Positions 20,001-21,269 of a stretch of DNA of 21,269 nucleotides are shown here, piece after piece (the first letter of the stretch is position 1; every line of letters begins with the position of its first letter). The translations under genes were made by a program, and so were the position numbers. Below the pieces are notes generated by a model, which saw only the letters and a list, made by a program, of their open reading frames with translations, did not search any database and was not told the DNA's origin. This DNA is from Lenisia limosa (Eukaryota > Breviatea). The stretch lies in assembly GCA_001655205.1 (NCBI GenBank), contig LPNZ01010013.1:1-21269 (forward strand), in the 5' to 3' direction.

Positions 20001-21269
20001 GAGAGGAACAATTGCCTTGGCTGGAAGGGGAACAGCGTACACAACGTCCCCATTGAGGAGCTTGAAGGGCCTGAGGGTGGGGACTGTTACTTCGCTGCAC
20101 ATTTCAGGCATTTCAGGCAACTCAGGAAGAACCGTATCATCAAGAGCTGAGAACACCACTGGTACAGGTTCAGCGTATACGATGGAGTTGTCGGCCTTAC
20201 GAACTGCTGTCAGCTGTTCGGACGGGGTCACTACTGAAGCGGCAACAACTTCTGAGGGGGAGAGGGGGAGGGGGGGTAAAACGGAGGAAATTTCGATGGC
20301 GTAAAGGTACTAACCAGTACAATTGGAAATTTATGAAACAAAAAAGTCAGACGTGATGGAACGGCAAAGCGGAATCCGTTATAACTAGTTTGGCAATAAT
20401 AATAGAAATAACATCATCAAAGCACACAATAAGACAAAAATTAAGAGAAAAGGAGACATAACAGCAAAAAGACTCATCGAAGACGCCAAACAACCCAAAC
20501 AAGCATACCCGGGAGAGCAGGTAGGACGGTGCCGTCAGCGGGTGCAGCCGCATCTACTGTGGCCGCGACGGCGTAAATAACGCGACCGTCTTCAGTTTCA
20601 AATGCCTGGGCGTGTTAGTAGTGTTACTAATGTTGAAAAGTTCCATAAATCTGAGGAGGTGGGTATTAGGGATTTAAAAAAAATATGGAACTGAACAAAA
20701 GATACCGAGAAGAAAAATTGAACATACAAATCAAAAACGACGTACTACTGTCTGATATTTGCAAAACTGGTGACGACACACTGCTTGAGAAAAAAAAAAA
20801 TAGCACTACAGCAGCATACCTTGACATCGCCAAGAGTAGCCTCGGGGTTTGCCTTCTGGATGGGCCCGGGAACGGCAAGGGGCGGCGGCGGGGCGGACTT
20901 GCCGTCATTGGTCACGTGCTTGACTGACACAGCCTCGCAGTACGTGATTGAACCGTCGGCAAGACGCACGGGTTCAAGAGCCTGGTTTTGGCCTTCTAAA
21001 AAGGGGGTAAGGTGGTAATGGTATGGAGTAATGCTAAAATCAAACAGATAAAACGTTCAGGGTGACAGAAGCGTTCAGTCCACAGTCATACCAGCAGAAG
21101 GGGGCGGCGGAAGGTCATCACCGTTGTCTTGGACCATTTTGACCTTCATGGGCTCGCCAAACACCGTTTGGCCATCAACGGTCTTGTAAGCAAGGGGCTG
21201 AGGCGCACCGTCCGGCACCAGTTGCAAAACGTACAGTGGAATCGGCTCAGTGGGGGCTGGGGGGGGGGG
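13216..21269 (-). CDS. Large LPPPP-repeat protein with acidic WASP-like tail (5' partial)
   Basis: No family recognised as a whole. Minus-strand exons (5' to 3'): 21269-21092 (enters window open), 20995-20820, 20605-20509, 20251-18282, 17980-16960, 16782-16703, 16609-16330, 16048-15926, 15829-15692, 15619-15542, 15366-15320, 15262-15184, 15065 into gap, about 14786 into gap, 14068-13989, 13873-13814, 13670-13582, 13524-13417, 13290-13216. Phases agree at every junction not interrupted by N. About 1,650 residues are visible. Roughly 30 copies of a 35-50 residue unit make up most of it, pattern P-[FV]-[KR]-x3-G-[DE]-V-x-Y-A-x-A-V-P-V-x-[AF]-x-A-x-D-G-[TS]-x-L-P-P-P-P, followed by an Ala/Val/Ser spacer. 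Exact LPPPP occurs 11 times. Repeats decay toward the C-terminus, which ends with a basic/helical segment and an acidic tail (KEEWSDKW). No signal peptide or membrane span in the visible part. Likely a cytoplasmic scaffold; function inferred only from the motifs. Confidence 0.85.
14069..14642. other. AT-rich intron and assembly gap in the repeat gene
   Basis: 14069-14468 is AT-rich with no coding recognised. 14469-14642 is 174 N and hides at least the donor of the exon encoding VESPIDARILIPQVQPELSV (about 14786 down to 14643). Confidence 0.8.
14816..14929. other. Assembly gap in the repeat gene
   Basis: 114 N beside a 12-bp C run (14804-14815). It separates the exon ending AAVAAQPTQL from the one starting near 14786, so repeat or linker sequence may be missing. 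Confidence 0.9.
15184..16782 (-). repeat. One-unit-per-exon part of the repeat gene
   Basis: Small exons 16782-16703, 16609-16330, 16048-15926, 15829-15692, 15619-15542 and following. Three of them (16048-15926, 15829-15692, 15619-15542) enter and leave in phase 1, and several junctions fall at the glycine of the unit (FRG|ADGD, LPSG|DVVF). Each carries about one repeat, such as GDVVFAEPVAVKAINAQ ending LPPPP. This is the layout expected if units were multiplied as exons. The exon 15366-15320 breaks the pattern with an acidic insert (EQDEDEK). Confidence 0.85.
16069..16096 (+). repeat. Intronic copy 1 of a shared 25-bp segment
   Basis: AATTGGAAA(A)TTTATGAAAC followed by an A run, just outside the acceptor of the exon at 16048. 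A near-identical copy is at 20321-20345, outside the acceptor of the exon at 20251, each on the far side of a G-rich (plus-strand) polypyrimidine tract. One A is inserted relative to the other copy. Confidence 0.8.
16960..17980 (-). repeat. Second repeat array, seven units in one exon
   Basis: A 1,021-bp exon (acceptor CTCATAG at 17981-17987, donor GTGAGG below 16960). Seven units are visible, for example VMAFRNVDNSVFIASSVPVK ... SVLPPPP and QFFRGSDGDIFNAVPVPLKA ... DLLPPPP. Only two retain exact LPPPP; others end LPPIV, LPEVP or LPTVP. The A/B alternation is weaker here than in the neighbouring array. Direct joining to the exon at 18282 is in phase (PPPPK then VAAAD), with the 18012-18191 gap inside the intron. 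Confidence 0.88.
18012..18191. other. Assembly gap between the two long repeat exons
   Basis: 180 N inside the intron joining 18282 and 17980. Phase permits direct splicing, but a further symmetric exon in the gap cannot be excluded. A collapsed repeat here is plausible. Confidence 0.9.
18282..20251 (-). repeat. Fourteen alternating A/B protein repeats in one exon
   Basis: A 1,970-bp exon (phase 1 in, phase 0 out; acceptor CCCCTCAG, donor GTATGT) with no stop. It encodes 14 repeat units in strict alternation. Subtype A: [LM]-[RK]-PF-[KR]-x3-G-[DS]-V-x-Y-A-x-A-V ... D-G-[TS]-[VA]-L-P-P-P-P. Subtype B: PVR-x3-G-[DE]-[VI]-x-Y-A-E-A-V-x-V-x-F-x-A-L-D-D-T-V-L-P-E-[LAP]-P. Seven exact LPPPP motifs, six of them in A units; the fifth unit is a B with an A-like LPPPP end. 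Mean spacing about 47 residues, so an A+B pair is about 94. Confidence 0.9.
20321..20345 (+). repeat. Intronic copy 2 of a shared 25-bp segment
   Basis: Partner of 16069-16096, lying about 70 bp outside the acceptor of the long repeat exon. The rest of this intron (20252-20508) holds a G-rich tract next to the acceptor and AT-rich sequence. Confidence 0.8.

Noticed and set aside
18373-20304. Plus-strand open frames antisense to the repeat exons
   Set aside because: They are shadows created by GC-rich, codon-periodic repeats on the minus strand; they lack domain features and conserved order.
13216-21269. Repeat gene as an extracellular cell-wall or mucin-like protein
   Set aside because: The visible part has no Ser-Pro4, Thr-rich or Cys-rich pattern, and the acidic Trp tail argues for a cytoplasmic protein. 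The missing 5' end means a signal peptide cannot be fully excluded.
1-21269. tRNA or rRNA genes and transposon coding regions
   Set aside because: Looked for conserved tRNA box-like stretches, rRNA cores and transposase or reverse transcriptase motifs by eye; none was convincing.

Overview
This is a window of a eukaryotic nuclear genome. Every recognisable protein is split by GT-AG introns, exons are mostly 27-160 bp, and seven runs of N (often beside long C or G homopolymers) mark assembly gaps. The species cannot be fixed from sequence alone. A GLE1 mRNA-export factor, an S6K-like AGC kinase and a full-length IRP1/ACO1-type aconitase, all very intron-rich, fit an intron-dense unicellular eukaryote or early-branching opisthokont relative. 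That placement is an inference with low confidence.

Layout: (1) 88-1202 (+), the 3' half of an AGC-family protein kinase closest to p70 S6 kinase; its 5' half lies outside the window. (2) 1550-5895 (-), a near-complete GLE1 nucleoporin/mRNA-export gene, convergent with the kinase. (3) 6333-13109 (+), a complete cytosolic aconitase / iron-regulatory-protein-1 type gene. I could chain it through 35 coding exons with consistent phase into an 891-residue protein, starting with a 7-nt first coding exon. It is divergent from GLE1 across a 437-bp shared promoter region. (4) 13216 to the window end (-), a large gene with its 5' end outside. It encodes about 30 copies of a roughly 35-50 residue repeat, many ending in LPPPP, and it ends in an acidic, tryptophan-containing tail resembling the Arp2/3-binding end of WASP/WAVE proteins. 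It is convergent with aconitase, only 106 bp from stop to stop.

The first three genes are housekeeping genes (growth signalling, mRNA export, iron/citrate metabolism) with no evident functional link to each other. The fourth is the candidate novelty. Its repeats strictly alternate between two subtypes (A: PF-[KR]-x3-G...LPPPP; B: PVR-x3-G...YAEAV...ALDDTVLPE) through a single 1,970-bp exon, while toward the C-terminus the same unit is carried one per small phase-1 symmetric exon. LPPPP is a known EVH1 (Ena/VASP) and profilin-type ligand. A multivalent LPPPP array joined to a WH2/central/acidic-like tail would be the layout of an actin-assembly scaffold not built like WASP, WAVE, WASH, WHAMM or JMY. 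The repeat is seen directly; the actin role is inference.
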